The notes under the pieces were generated by a model. It was not told the origin of the DNA. It ran no database searches and saw nothing but the letters and a program-made list of their open reading frames with translations. Both the position numbers and the translations under genes were made by a program. DNA of 64,000 nt, from NCBI GenBank assembly GCA_009746045.1, contig RPFO01000076.1:1490114-1554113 (forward strand), given 5' to 3'. Position 1 is the first letter of the stretch, and each line of letters begins with the position of its first letter. This DNA is from Mesostigma viride. Its lineage: Eukaryota > Streptophyta > Mesostigmatophyceae > Mesostigmatales > Mesostigmataceae. Shown piece by piece: positions 18,476 to 28,316 of the stretch.

Positions 18476-18724
18476 AGATTGGCGTTCGCTCCTGGGGTAC
18501 CGGGTTCGAATCCTCTCGGAGGCACGGAAATATTTGCGGCGGGTAGGCCTGGGAGGCCGAGTCGAAATATTTGTGGATTTCTATGTTTGGCGGAGGCCGG
18601 GTAGGCCAAGTCGAAATAGGAATTACGGCGTGAGGCTGGGAATAGCCGAGTCGTAATTAATCGAGTCACCTCGGTAACGAGCGGTGTGTGCGGAACGCCG
18701 GATTTCCCCACGCGGCCCAATTTT

Positions 18725-18800
18725 AGTTAAGTAATGCAATACGCATTACTTTTGCATACTTGCAAGTATGCAAAAGTAATGCGTATTGCATTACTTAACT
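18725..18800. repeat. Perfect 76-bp terminal palindrome, right
   Basis: Identical to 18097-18172 and directly followed by the AATGC duplication. Confidence 0.95.
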
Positions 18801-19555
18801 AATGCCAAAACTATCTTGCTGCCTGAACCATGCAAATAGAAACCGCATTCCAGTTGCCGTCCTGGCTTTCTACCACACATGCCAACAAAAGCAGGAAGGC
18901 ATCCCGACAAATCTAAATTGCTACCCTGTTGCCGATCTCATCTCCTAGAGGCTCCGGCATTTCTGTCCCTGGGAATGTCCGACATTGAGTCACGTCCACC
19001 AAGGTCGAAGCATAATATCCTTCAGACAATCTGCACGCTCACACCTTGCGTGTGAGTGGCCCAGCAAACATTGCGTCTAATCCTAGGCGTTCCTTTCTAG
19101 AAGAAATCCCTTTGTAGGGCTGCCAGCGATTTCGCATTCATTCCAGCGATCTGGCCCCGCACCGCAAATTGTCCTTTTCCATTTTCTGTCCAGTCCTCAT
19201 AACGTTGACCCGCTATTCTACACCACAAAGACACCTGGCCTGTCAATAGCCTCGGCGCTGTTGAAGTCCAGCAGTCCAGCTCCAGCTCCAGCTGTCCACT
19301 AACACGCGTATGATTCTCTCGACGCTGCGCACTTGTGCTGCCGTCCGCTCAAGTCAGTGCTGCGCGCCCAGCTGTGCCTGGCCCGGCGCACGTACACTTT
19401 CGTCCGCTCTTATGCTCTTTTGCTGCAAGTGCTAGTGTCCCCCCCCCGGTCACTAGCCTTCGTCGCAAATGCGTAGAAAACAAATTCCTTGCGCACGTCA
19501 CCGGTCTTGTGCATAGTGGGCGCCCGGATGACATAGCTCGCGTCCGTTACATATC

Positions 19556-19790
19556 TATCTCATACAAGAAATTACCTACTCTAGACAACACACGGAAGGG
19601 TCCTAAGAAGGCGGGCCTAAGTTTCACTTTAAGTTCAGCTTCGAACTTGTGAGCAAATCGGCCAACACGGGGGCCTTCTACTAAGACTAGATCTCCTATT
19701 CTATCTCAGGTGCTCTTCTATCTAATGAGGCACGCAACCTATCAAGGTACTTGGCCTGAGCCCTATTGTTAATCCACTCACGGTCCTAAA
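19556..19790 (-). pseudogene. pol: Gypsy-B integrase C-terminal segment
   Basis: The minus strand encodes INNRAQAKYLDRLRASLDRR, then after one frameshift GDLVLVEGPRVGRFAHKFEA, ELKVKLRPAFLGPFRVLSRV and GNFLYEID. This is the familiar G-D-x-V-L-V and L-x-P-x-x-x-G-P-F region of gypsy integrase C-terminal domains. It is joined on the left by the second gypsy element and on the right by the 4.3-kb insertion. The remaining integrase and chromodomain resume at 7731. Confidence 0.85.
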
Positions 19791-19837
19791 TTTAGGACTT
19801 AGTCCTAAATTGTCCTAGAGGTCACTATAACCGAGGT

Positions 19838-19990
19838 ACCGGGGGGGGGGGTCACTATATGGACCGTACCCCATGTGGACCGTACCCGGCATGATGTACC
19901 CGACCCGTGGTACCGGCACATGGTACCCGGATTCCGTACCCGGGTACCGGATATAATGGCGGGAAAGTAGGTACCTCGACCAAAAATATA
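19838..19990. repeat. Cluster of GTACC/GGTACC motifs
   Basis: About ten GTACC motifs, several in GGTACC or CCGTACCCG context, lie within 150 bp just inside the left edge of the composite insertion; one GGTACC occurs near its right edge at about 24158. The density suggests protein-binding repeats of a DNA transposon end (inference). Confidence 0.55.
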
Positions 19991-21017
19991 AACGATTTTG
20001 GAGCGAAAAAGTGGGTGCGGGAATGATCTGAGGTGGATATGGCGACCTGACAATCGTGGCCGGCGTTTTCACGTGCGTTTATCATTTCGGGCGCCCAGTA
20101 GCAAAAACGAAAGGTCGTTAGTTATGCTTAAAGGCTGTGAAATTTTCTGCGCAAGTTTTTATGTGTAGCGCTGTAGCACAGCGGCACAACACAAATGGGT
20201 CGCAGATCGCCTGCTCGCGGAGGGTCGATTTTGGCACAAACATGTTAGTGTATTAGCAATGGTGGTGCGAATCAAGCCAGGAAAATTTTGTGGACGATTT
20301 TGATTATAGTCTGGAGTTTATAAACGGAGTATTTGACATGGGAGCGCCTGGGCCGTGATATTCTTGCCCGATTTCCATTGTCGACCATGTTTTAGGGACG
20401 TTCAGGCTGGGCAGCGAGCGCACCTTATAGGTCTTCACTTTCGGTATTTCTTGGACCTAGAACGCAGCACAAGCGTGGTTTATATCATTTCGAACCGGTT
20501 GGCCAGCTTTGGTGCGCTCAGCTCTCGGAAAGCTGACCTCGCTGCGGATTTCAGCGACTTTTTTGCAACCATCTGGAATGAGGCGACGTAAGTAGCAGGT
20601 ACGTGCCTGGGTGCCCTAGATCATGAGTGTAACTGGCAACGCTGTCGTGGTCTTTTGAGTCAGTAAGCTATGCCTAAAAAGAGGGGACGCTCTCTGTGCA
20701 CATAACTGTCACACATAGTTGGTTTACGTCATACAATTTTTTACGTCTCTATCTTCGTCGTCCGCTGCAGCTAAAACACACATGCGTAAGAGCAGTTTTA
20801 CTCATGTGTTAGTTATAAACCATGGTCCTATGGCCTGCAGTCGTTCAGGGTGTTCTCAGACAGTATATACAGTATGGTTTACGTGTTACCTGCACCCTGA
20901 ATTCGCTCACAAAGCGTTGCATGTTAGCACAACGTTGTTCTGTCACTTGATTTGGCTGCATTCATGTGTTAGTTGCAATGCAAATGCAATGTTTTTTCAT
21001 CGCTGGGTGGTGGCCAG
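19991..21017. other. Unassigned sequence inside the composite insertion
   Basis: A plus-strand open stretch at 20355-20591 ends near a GTAAGT donor (20588) and might be an exon, but it lacks an ATG and any recognisable domain. Nothing else supported. Confidence 0.3.
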
Positions 21018-21666
21018 TGTCAGGGGTGAAGTTCACCCTGTGTGCCCAACTGCCTGCCGTTAATATATTTCATATAGGCCATCCATTGTAAACGGAGGTA
21101 TTAGGGTTGCGTCCCTAATAATCGCACCCGCCTGCCGTATTTGTGGCCATAATTAATATCGGCAAAGTATTATGCAGTGTTGGGACAGTGAGCACGTGTC
21201 ATGTTACGGCTCATGATTTGGTCACGGAGTGACTAAGATATTAGTGCCGAAGCTACGAGAACCGGCACATTATATCAAGACTTGTACGTTCAGGGTCCTA
21301 CGACCTATAGCTAGCGTACTATTCAGTCGTACTACTCGACTAGAGAGTGTTAACGGAATCTGGCTTGCGTAACGCATTCTCAGCACATTTCAGATAAGCT
21401 ACGCAATCTTTGTGCCAGCCTGTCGAGCACTCACACTTTGTGCACCTTTGTGCATAAGAGGAAGACGCAACCTACGTTGCACTTACCTAAGGTCTGAGCC
21501 ATGAGGTATGGCTGACGCTTATGGTCCCCACCCGGGAGCCACATCATGGTTTTGGTGGACAAACGGTGGTAGTCCGGGATTTAATATGCAATGATAATAA
21601 AGCGTAATCTTTAATTGTCACTATCGTTTTCGACCTACAAGTCTCAATATTTCTGACACAAAACCA
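21018..21666 (+). repeat. 5' LTR of the small LTR element
   Basis: Identical, as far as I can read, to 22524-23172. A TTAATATATTTCATATAG stretch 47 bp in could be a TATA region. Confidence 0.9.
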
Positions 21667-22515
21667 TTACAGAAAAACCTTAGGGTTAAGATGAAGAACG
21701 TGACATGCTACGAATTAGCGAGATACGCAAGTAACGTCATGGAATATTACCCGGAAGTTCGCGGCATTGTTGTTGGCAAGCCGCACACTCGGCCTGGAAG
21801 AGGCCAGTCGGCCGCGGCCTACAGAGCCGCTGGGCCATATATTTCCTGATTCCAGCAAAAGCACCAGATTTCGTGAGTGCAGCTGCGGCAGACATGCCGA
21901 TTGAAGGCTGGCGCTACAGAAGATCCAAGTTCAATCCATGCCAGGAGCGAACGTGAGCCGAAAACGAGCTTTGTGGTTATCTTTTTTTGGGTGCGGTTGG
22001 AAGGCGCTGTTTCGCTCGAGTTTTAAGTGCTCGATCTTTATGCGAATTGAGCCGGCGGCATCGGGGATCCCGGAGCCGAGAAGCCAGCGCTGTCTATGGA
22101 AATGAAGAGGTCGGAATTTTTTGATTCCGATGCCCTTTTTGGTTATTGCTTATCCTTTTGAAAGCATGGGGGGGGGGCGCATTGTGCCCCGCGTTGGCAT
22201 GCTTGTGCATGTCTTAATTCTCCTTTATGTTCATGCCCAATGGGTACATTGGTTCATCGTGATCAAGCTTCCTGGGTAAGGGGAATGTGCTGGTTATTAT
22301 ACCTAGAAAGTCCTACCAACTACCCAACAAGGGGGGCATTTTGATACCATTGGATTTACCAGAGCGTGTACCGGCTTAAGTTGAACAAGGGGTGTGTGAG
22401 AGCCAGTTTATACCTGGCTGCCCCACCCAGCTTTTTAGGCTCTTGCCTGAATTGAGCGGGGAGAAACTGTTGGCCCTATTGTACCTGCATAGTGTCTTCA
22501 CTTTAGGCATTGTGC

Positions 22516-22523
22516 AAGGGGGG
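22516..22523 (+). other. Polypurine tract of the small LTR element
   Basis: AAGGGGGG directly before the TGTCAGG start of the 3' LTR. Confidence 0.8.
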
Positions 22524-23172
22524 TGTCAGGGGTGAAGTTCACCCTGTGTGCCCAACTGCCTGCCGTTAATATATTTCATATAGGCCATCCATTGTAAACG
22601 GAGGTATTAGGGTTGCGTCCCTAATAATCGCACCCGCCTGCCGTATTTGTGGCCATAATTAATATCGGCAAAGTATTATGCAGTGTTGGGACAGTGAGCA
22701 CGTGTCATGTTACGGCTCATGATTTGGTCACGGAGTGACTAAGATATTAGTGCCGAAGCTACGAGAACCGGCACATTATATCAAGACTTGTACGTTCAGG
22801 GTCCTACGACCTATAGCTAGCGTACTATTCAGTCGTACTACTCGACTAGAGAGTGTTAACGGAATCTGGCTTGCGTAACGCATTCTCAGCACATTTCAGA
22901 TAAGCTACGCAATCTTTGTGCCAGCCTGTCGAGCACTCACACTTTGTGCACCTTTGTGCATAAGAGGAAGACGCAACCTACGTTGCACTTACCTAAGGTC
23001 TGAGCCATGAGGTATGGCTGACGCTTATGGTCCCCACCCGGGAGCCACATCATGGTTTTGGTGGACAAACGGTGGTAGTCCGGGATTTAATATGCAATGA
23101 TAATAAAGCGTAATCTTTAATTGTCACTATCGTTTTCGACCTACAAGTCTCAATATTTCTGACACAAAACCA
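22524..23172 (+). repeat. 3' LTR of the small LTR element
   Basis: Partner of 21018-21666. Confidence 0.9.
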
Positions 23173-23708
23173 ATGGGTTCCAATCACAAGCATTGTAGAA
23201 GGCAAACCCATTAGTTCTTTCAACAGCCAGCATGTCCGTGATGTCAAAGAAGGTTTGGCATATGCTTAGAGAAAGTTTACCGCAAGGGGTGGGCCATGTT
23301 CAAGCCGGGCAACCTCAGCAACCATGCAACCGTATGTTGCATTACCTGCACCATCTGTGACACCGTTAAGCACGCGTATATATAGAGGCAGCCACAGCAG
23401 GGTATGGCCTTGTTATACGCTGCCCCGCCATCCCAAGGCCTCGTAGGGTCCCCTAGCGCTTGTAAGATGCTCAAGGGACCGTGTGGATAGCATGGTCATG
23501 CGTTGACGCTAATAATTGGTCCTATTGGTCCTAAATTCTCATTTTGACCAAATTCGCGGTTTGAGGCCTGCCATGGGCCAGGGTCCATTCAGGCACTAAA
23601 AGTAATTATTTGAACCCAGGTTTTTGATAGAAACTAAAAAAGTGTGTTATCTGTCATGGGCACGAATGCCAGGGTCAAATTTTAATGTTTGCATGTATAT
23701 ATTTTCGG
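23173..23708. other. Non-coding segment
   Basis: No gene seen. Contains TTGGTCCTATTGGTCCTAAA at 23517-23536, a relative of the GTCCTAAATTTAGGAC palindrome at the insertion edges. Confidence 0.35.
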
Positions 23709-24107
23709 GCACCATCGTGTGGTGCCCTTTGTCCTGGAGGAGTTTGGGGCCATGGGGCCCCTGACCTCCGCCTTCTTCAAGGAGTGCTGCCGGCTCCGGG
23801 AGGACCGGCTGGACCTGGAGGGCCAGCGGGCCCCATGGTCGGCGCGGACCTGGACGTCATATTGGCGTCAGCGCTTGTCGGTGGCGCTGACTCGGGCCAT
23901 GGCTGACATCATGCTCCGCCGTACGCGGGCTGATTTTGCGGTGCAGCAGGGCTATTAGGTTCCTCCCGTTAGGCGTTTCCATTGGTCTTATCGTAGTATA
24001 GAGCTTTGACATGGCTCTGTATATAGGTTTATAGCTGGGCGTTTGCTTTGGTTTGAGTGATTTCACTCTGCTGTAAGTAATTATATTTTTAATGTTTATA
24101 TTTTAAT
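23709..24107 (+). pseudogene. LINE-like C-terminal fragment and 3' UTR
   Basis: An open frame ends at a TAG at 23956-23958 and encodes HHRVVPFVLEEFGAMGPLTS, then WRQRLSVALTRAMADIMLRR. This resembles the C-terminal tail common to protein-coding retroelements of the LINE type, but I cannot name the clade. The 3' tail from 23925 is repeated at 1711-1886, supporting a family of 5'-truncated copies. The fragment has no start and no reverse transcriptase core. Confidence 0.5.
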
Positions 24108-24131
24108 TCCAAGTGGTCCTAAATTTAGGAC

Positions 24132-24569
24132 TTTTTCTGGGAAAACTAACACTATGGTACCCTGCAATAGCGTTGTCGTGTGCATTCTTCATCTTATCTA
24201 ATAACGCCTGCACACCTTCTACGGTATCCCGGGACACCTCGTCCCTGTCCCTTAAAGGACTAGCTAAGAGAGAGGTAGGGGTAAGAGGTTGTCTACCAGT
24301 ATCTAGGAAGAAAGGCGTGTAACCATGCGCAGCCTGAGGGCAATTGTTAAGGGAAAACTCTACCAGACATAGGTAATCCTCCCAATCACTCCCAGAACCA
24401 TTCACATAGTGCCGTAGAGCTTCTTCCACTACCCTATTCAGACGTTCTACTAAATGAGAAGAGGAGGAGTGGTAGGCAGTACCAAAGGTGACCTTGGTAC
24501 CGATAGCAGCGAAGAACTGCTGCCAAAAATCAGAAGTAAATAACTTATCTTTGTCAGAAATAAACTGCC
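24132..24569 (-). pseudogene. pol: Gypsy-B integrase core, 3' half
   Basis: The minus strand encodes FISDKDKLFTSDFWQQFF (second catalytic Asp in the SDKD position), then FGTAYHSSSSHLVERLNRVV with the catalytic Glu, and WEDYLCLVEFSLNN. These are the second and third acidic residues of a retroviral-type D,D-35-E integrase. The first Asp lies in the right-hand fragment (MDFVGPF, near 39.5 kb). The segment starts exactly at the TA flanking the left TIR of the 14.7-kb pogo element, in frame with the right-hand fragment. Confidence 0.9.
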
Positions 24570-24571
24570 TA

Positions 24572-24609
24572 CAGGGGTCACACGCAGTATCGCAACAAGA
24601 ATCGCAACT
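24572..24609 (+). repeat. Left TIR of the giant pogo-like element
   Basis: A 38-bp exact match to the reverse complement of 39269-39306. More GCAAC-containing motifs follow to about 24715. Confidence 0.95.
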
Positions 24610-25008
24610 ACGCAACTTTCCAGGAGGACCAAAAAACACTTTTGTTGCGATTCTTGCGAGGACCGATTTGGACGAAAAGTTGCGAAACGGCAAACGCGTG
24701 GTATCGCAACTAAAGATACACCCCCACGCACAGTTCAGTTTGACACCGCAACAAGTGTGTGTCAACAACAGCATGACTGCGTGTCGCCGCCTCACCAGCG
24801 GTTGCCATATTTGCCAACTGCATGACAATGGCGGCAGCCATTTATTAATTGTGACATGGTTTTACACAGCGGCGGACACCTGTATCGTGCATCCTGCTGT
24901 CAAGGTAGTTTCTATACGTGCTTGGGATTCATAGCTCGCACCTATGGTATGCTAATCTCAGGAAGCGGTCGCCCTTAGTGTGAAATTTGTACGCTCCGAT
25001 TTCGTGGC

Positions 25009-25743
25009 ATGGTCGAAGAAATCCCCGTTGTTTTGTATCCCGTTGAGGTGGCCGAGTGCCCTGAAAACGGGACTTTGACGGCCGAAGTGAAAGATGGATT
25101 ACGGGAGTATCTGGAAATTATTCGTCAATGCATAGCGTCCGTGCCTAATATTTTGCAGAAGCTGAACAAAGAGAAGTGTGACAAGGGGCTACCGAGGCAC
25201 ACTAAACTGGTTTTGGAGACGCGGTTGTCTCTCGAACACCTGGCGGAGGCGTTTTCTACCGTCCGTCTGCGCATTGTCTCCGCAGAGGAGCTCTCGACAG
25301 AATTTGCAGGCACGATCCTGACCCCGCATTTCCAAGCTGACGACGCTGAGGGCCTCCAGTGTGCTTCCTACCTGGTTTTGGTGCGTCTGAAGGAACGGAG
25401 CGATGCCGGCGTCAGCGCCGTGGCGTGTTTCAAGGTTTCCAAGAAGCGGAAAGTGTGTGACAACGGCGGAGTTTTGTTCATTTTCGACAGCGAGCCTGGC
25501 AACCTCGGCCGATGCCTGAGTTGTTACCAACCGGGTGCGCATGTAACTCTGAGGAAATGTCACGGTTGCTTGGATGCAACGTATTGCTCCGAAGCCTGTG
25601 AACGTCGGCACTGGCCGATTAACCACAAAGACAAGTGCGATGCCATCCGGGCTGTCCGGTGTGGCATCGAAAAATTTCGTGCAGCCATCCTGCACAGCAA
25701 GGACAACCTTGCAGGGCAGGTTGAAGCAGCTGAGGAAGCCTAA
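25009..25743 (+). CDS. MYND zinc-finger protein, transposon cargo
   Basis: An intronless 244-residue ORF from ATG 25009 to TAA 25743. Residues about 168-209 form a MYND finger: CLSCYQ, then LRKCHGCLDATYCSEACERR, HWPINHKDKC. The C-x2-C, C-x2-C, Y-C-x3-C and H-x3-C ligands are all present. The preceding 160 residues form an unrecognised, probably alpha-helical domain with a basic KKRKV nuclear-localisation-like motif at about 147-151. MYND fingers bind short proline-containing partner peptides, often in chromatin regulators. The gene lies 400 bp inside the left TIR and away from the transposase, in the same orientation. It looks intact. Captured host gene versus accessory factor for transposition cannot be told from sequence. 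Confidence 0.85.
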   Translation: MVEEIPVVLYPVEVAECPENGTLTAEVKDGLREYLEIIRQCIASVPNILQKLNKEKCDKGLPRHTKLVLETRLSLEHLAEAFSTVRLRIVSAEELSTEFAGTILTPHFQADDAEGLQCASYLVLVRLKERSDAGVSAVACFKVSKKRKVCDNGGVLFIFDSEPGNLGRCLSCYQPGAHVTLRKCHGCLDATYCSEACERRHWPINHKDKCDAIRAVRCGIEKFRAAILHSKDNLAGQVEAAEEA

Positions 25744-26295
25744 TTGTCGTTTCAACATAAGTTGCAGTGTACTGTGACTAGTTATTTTTCATGGTAGAAT
25801 GTGACGCATCTGGTGTTGTGGAAGTTGAAGTTCGCAATATAATATTAATTATTAGTTCATCTACACGTGACAGCAGTATAATATACCTTCTGGCAATGAA
25901 GAATCCTTCTCGTTGGGCGTACTGTTAACTTAGTTTAAGTGATGACAAGCCATGGTGGCATGTGTGTTGTTTTTCATGTGTACGTAATTATTACCACCAT
26001 AAGTAAGGATGAACAGCTTGCATGTGCTTGGCATTACTTGATTAGGCATGGCATGTCCATGGCGTGCTTGGCGCTATATGATGAGTTGGCAATCCCTGGT
26101 ACATGGCATTAATTAATGAATCCATTCCTCAACATCCATAAGCGCCTGTGCCTCACGAGGCATAGTCGTCTCACTTCATATCCCAGCAATGACCTCTTTC
26201 TTTATTCCATTTTTGTTTTTGTTATTGTTATTACTCTTTACTTTGTCATGGTTTACTATTGTTCTTCTTATTATTATTTACATTTTCTGTTCTTT
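25744..26295. other. Spacer 3' of the MYND gene
   Basis: AT-rich, with repeated CATGGCATG-like words around 25955-26105. No gene seen. Confidence 0.4.
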
Positions 26296-26850
26296 TTTCT
26301 TTCTTTCTTTCTTTCTTTTTCTTTTTCCTTTTTCCCTTTGTCATGTATAGTTCTCTTCTTCTCTTCTTCTTCTTCTTCTTCTTCTTCTTCTTCTTCTTCT
26401 TCTTCTTCTTCTTCTTCTTCTTCTTCTTCTTCTTCTTCTTCTTCTTCTTCTTCTTCTTCTTCTTCTTCTTCTTCTTCTTCTTCTTCTTCTTCTTCTTCTT
26501 CTTCTTCTTCTTCTTCTTCTTCTTCTTCTTCTTCTTCTTCTTCTTCTTCTTCTTCTTCTTCTTCTTCTTCTTCTTCTTCTTCTTCTTCTTCTTCTTCTTC
26601 TTCTTCTTCTTCTTCTTCTCCTCCTCCTCCTCCTCCACCTCCTCCTCCTCCTCCTCCTCCTCCTCCTCCTCCTCCTCCTCCTCCTCCTCCTCCTCCTCCT
26701 CCTCCTCCTCCTCCTCCTCCTCCTCCTCCTCCTCCTCCTCCTCCTCCTCCTCCTCCTCCTCCTCCTCCTCCTTCTTCTTCTTCTTCTTCTTCTTCTTTTT
26801 GTTGTTGTTGTTGCTGGTGGTGGTGGTGGTGGTGTTGCTGCTGCTGCTGC
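26296..26850 (+). repeat. Polypyrimidine tract: (TTC)n then (TCC)n then GTT/GGT/GCT units
   Basis: CTTT units to 26350, about 270 bp of TTC/CTT repeats to 26618, then about 150 bp of TCC to 26771, a short TTC run, and GTT, GGT and GCT triplets to 26850. Strand asymmetry is near total over 450 bp, which favours triplex (H-DNA) structure. Polyserine, polyproline and polylysine frames here are artefacts. Confidence 0.95.
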
Positions 26851-27354
26851 TGAGGACCTTTCAATTAATTAATTAAGTAATTAAACACGTGCTCCTGTTG
26901 CGGAGTCACGGATAGGACAAGACTGTGAGATAACACTGGCGATCCAACCCTGATGACCTATGCTCACAGTTCACGTGTCAATGGAAAGGCCTTAGGTTAC
27001 CATAGGTAGAATAGACCGGTAGGATTGTGTCCACCCATCCATCCGTCAGGTAAAATTTGCTCTGTGACTCCCAAACGGGACCACGCGTTTAATTGAATTA
27101 CGGGATTGAATTAATGAATTACATAAATAATTAGGTTACTATTACTTGATATATCTGAATTTATGAAGTGAGACAACTAGCCTTGTGACCCAAAATCCAA
27201 CATCAAAGAGAGAGACACCAGCAGGCCGGAAATCTGGAAGAATCCAACATAATCATGATCGCGAGGGGGAACAAATGGTTGTCTCACTCAAAATTCATTA
27301 ATTGATTGATTTCGCGTTCCCATTAGGGAGTGACGGAACATTAACCGCGAAGGC
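26851..27354. other. Spacer between two microsatellites
   Basis: A CACGTG near 26885 and AATTAATTAATTAA tracts. No gene supported. Confidence 0.35.
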
Positions 27355-28316
27355 GGGAGGGAGGGAGGGAGGGAGGGAGGGAGGAGGAGGGAGGGAGGGA
27401 GGGAGGGAGGGAGGGAGGGAGGGAGGGAGGGAGGGAGGGAGGGAGGGAGGGAGGGAGGGAGGGAGGGAGGGAGGGAGGGAGGAGGGAGGGAGGGAGGGAG
27501 GGAGGGAGGGAGGGAGGGAGGGAGGGAGGGAGGGAGGGAGGAGGGAGGGAGGGAGGGAGGGAGGGAGGAGGGAGGGAGGGAGGGAGGGAGGGAGGGAGGG
27601 AGGGAGGGAGGGAGGGAGGGAGCGCGCGAGCGAGCGTGCGTGCGTGCTTGCGTGCGTGCAGGCGTGCAGGCGTGCAGGCGTGCAGGCGTGCAGGCGTGCA
27701 GGCGTGCAGGCGTGCAGGCGTGCAGGCGTGAAGGCGTGCAGGCGTGCAGGCGTGCAGGCGTGAAGGCGTGCGTGCAGGCGTGCGTGCGTGCGTGAGGGAG
27801 GGAGGGAGGGAGGGAGGGAGGAGGGAGGGAGGGAGGGAGGGAGGGAGGGAGGAGGGAGGGAGGGAGGGAGGGAGGGAGGGAGGGAGGGAGGGAGGGAGGG
27901 AGGGAGGGAGGGAGGGAGGGAGGGAGGGAGGAGGGAGGGAGGGAGGGAGGGAGGGAGGGAGGGAGGAGGGAGGGAGGGAGGGAGGGAGAGAGGAGGAGGG
28001 AGGAGGAGGGAGGGAGGGAGGGAGGGAGGGAGGGAGGGAGGGAGGGAGGGAGGGAGGAGGGAGGAGGGAGGGAGGGAGGAGGAGGGAGGGAGGGAGGGAG
28101 GAGGGAGGAGGGAGGGAGGGAGGGAGGGAGGAGGGAGGGAGGAGGGAGGGAGGGAGGGAGGGAGGGAGGAGGGAGGGAGGGAGGAGGGAGGGAGGGAGGG
28201 AGGAGGAGGGAGGGAGGGAGGGAGGGAGGAGGGAGGGAGGGAGGGAGGGAGGGAGAGGGAGGGAGGGAGGGAGGGAGGGAGGGAGGGAGGGAGGGAGGGA
28301 GGGAGGGAGGGAGGGA
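27355..28316 (+). repeat. (GGGA)n array of about 960 bp with a GGCGTGCA block
   Basis: GGGA units with scattered 3-bp phase changes (GGA). The array is split at 27621-27795 by GCGAGCGTGCGTGC and then about a dozen GGCGTGCA octamers. The plus strand is almost pyrimidine-free outside the octamer block. Confidence 0.95.

Larger units (their letters stand above)
18097..18800. mobile_element. 704-bp nested palindromic element with 5-bp target duplication
   Basis: The whole insert is an inverted repeat centred at 18448/18449: two 352-bp arms with only two mismatches seen by eye. Each end is itself a perfect 76-bp palindrome (18097-18172, 18725-18800), and the centre is a third palindrome. All three share the core GCATACTTGCAAGTATGC. 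It is flanked by AATGC at 18092-18096 and 18801-18805. The other LTR reads straight through this site with a single AATGC (about 8384-8388), so the insertion boundaries are exact. Each arm holds an 83-codon frame, probably fortuitous, and a tRNA-like GGTTCGAATCC. No transposase, so non-autonomous foldback or MITE-like. Confidence 0.92.
7736..19551 (-). mobile_element. Ty3/gypsy retrotransposon with DNA methyltransferase and PHD finger
   Basis: The element runs right to left: 5' LTR 19551-17588, gag, protease, C5-methyltransferase, reverse transcriptase, RNase H, integrase, PHD finger, polypurine tract, 3' LTR. Ends are TGT...ACA on the minus strand with TATC at 7732-7735 and 19552-19555. It interrupts Gypsy-B integrase. 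Length is 11,816 bp, including a 704-bp palindromic insertion in the 5' LTR. Gag has two apparent frameshifts and pol is in the -1 frame relative to the upstream ORF. LTR bodies are very similar, so insertion looks recent compared with Gypsy-B decay. Confidence 0.9.
17588..19551 (-). repeat. 5' LTR of the methyltransferase gypsy element, carrying a 704-bp insertion
   Basis: Matches 7877-9117 along its length except for the insertion at 18097-18800. It begins TGTAACGGACGCGAGC on the minus strand and is flanked by TATC at 19552-19555. Confidence 0.9.
21018..23172 (+). mobile_element. Small non-autonomous LTR retrotransposon (TRIM/LARD-like)
   Basis: Two direct repeats (21018-21666 and 22524-23172, 649 bp) bound an 857-bp internal region with no coding capacity. 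The repeats start TGTCAGGGGTGAAG and end ACAAAACCA. A GCAAGGGGGG polypurine tract abuts the second repeat. The LTRs look identical over their full length, pointing to a very recent insertion or gene conversion. The flanks do not share an obvious target duplication. It must rely on another element for replication proteins. Confidence 0.85.
19791..24131. mobile_element. Composite 4.3-kb insertion in Gypsy-B integrase
   Basis: Integrase sequence stops near 24131-24165 and resumes near 19790, so what lies between is inserted. The palindrome GTCCTAAATTTAGGAC occurs at both edges (19783-19798 and 24116-24131). No TIR beyond this palindrome and no sure target duplication could be read, so edges are approximate. 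Contents are a GTACC-rich subterminal-like cluster, a small LTR element (21018-23172) and a LINE-like 3' fragment. It may be more than one insertion event. Confidence 0.55.

Noticed and set aside
18360-18530. tRNA gene pair
   Set aside because: Only a B-box and 3'-end-like bases are present; the T stem does not pair and no A-box or anticodon arm was found.
26116-26876. Polyserine, polyphenylalanine, polyglutamate and polylysine frames
   Set aside because: Microsatellite translation artefacts.
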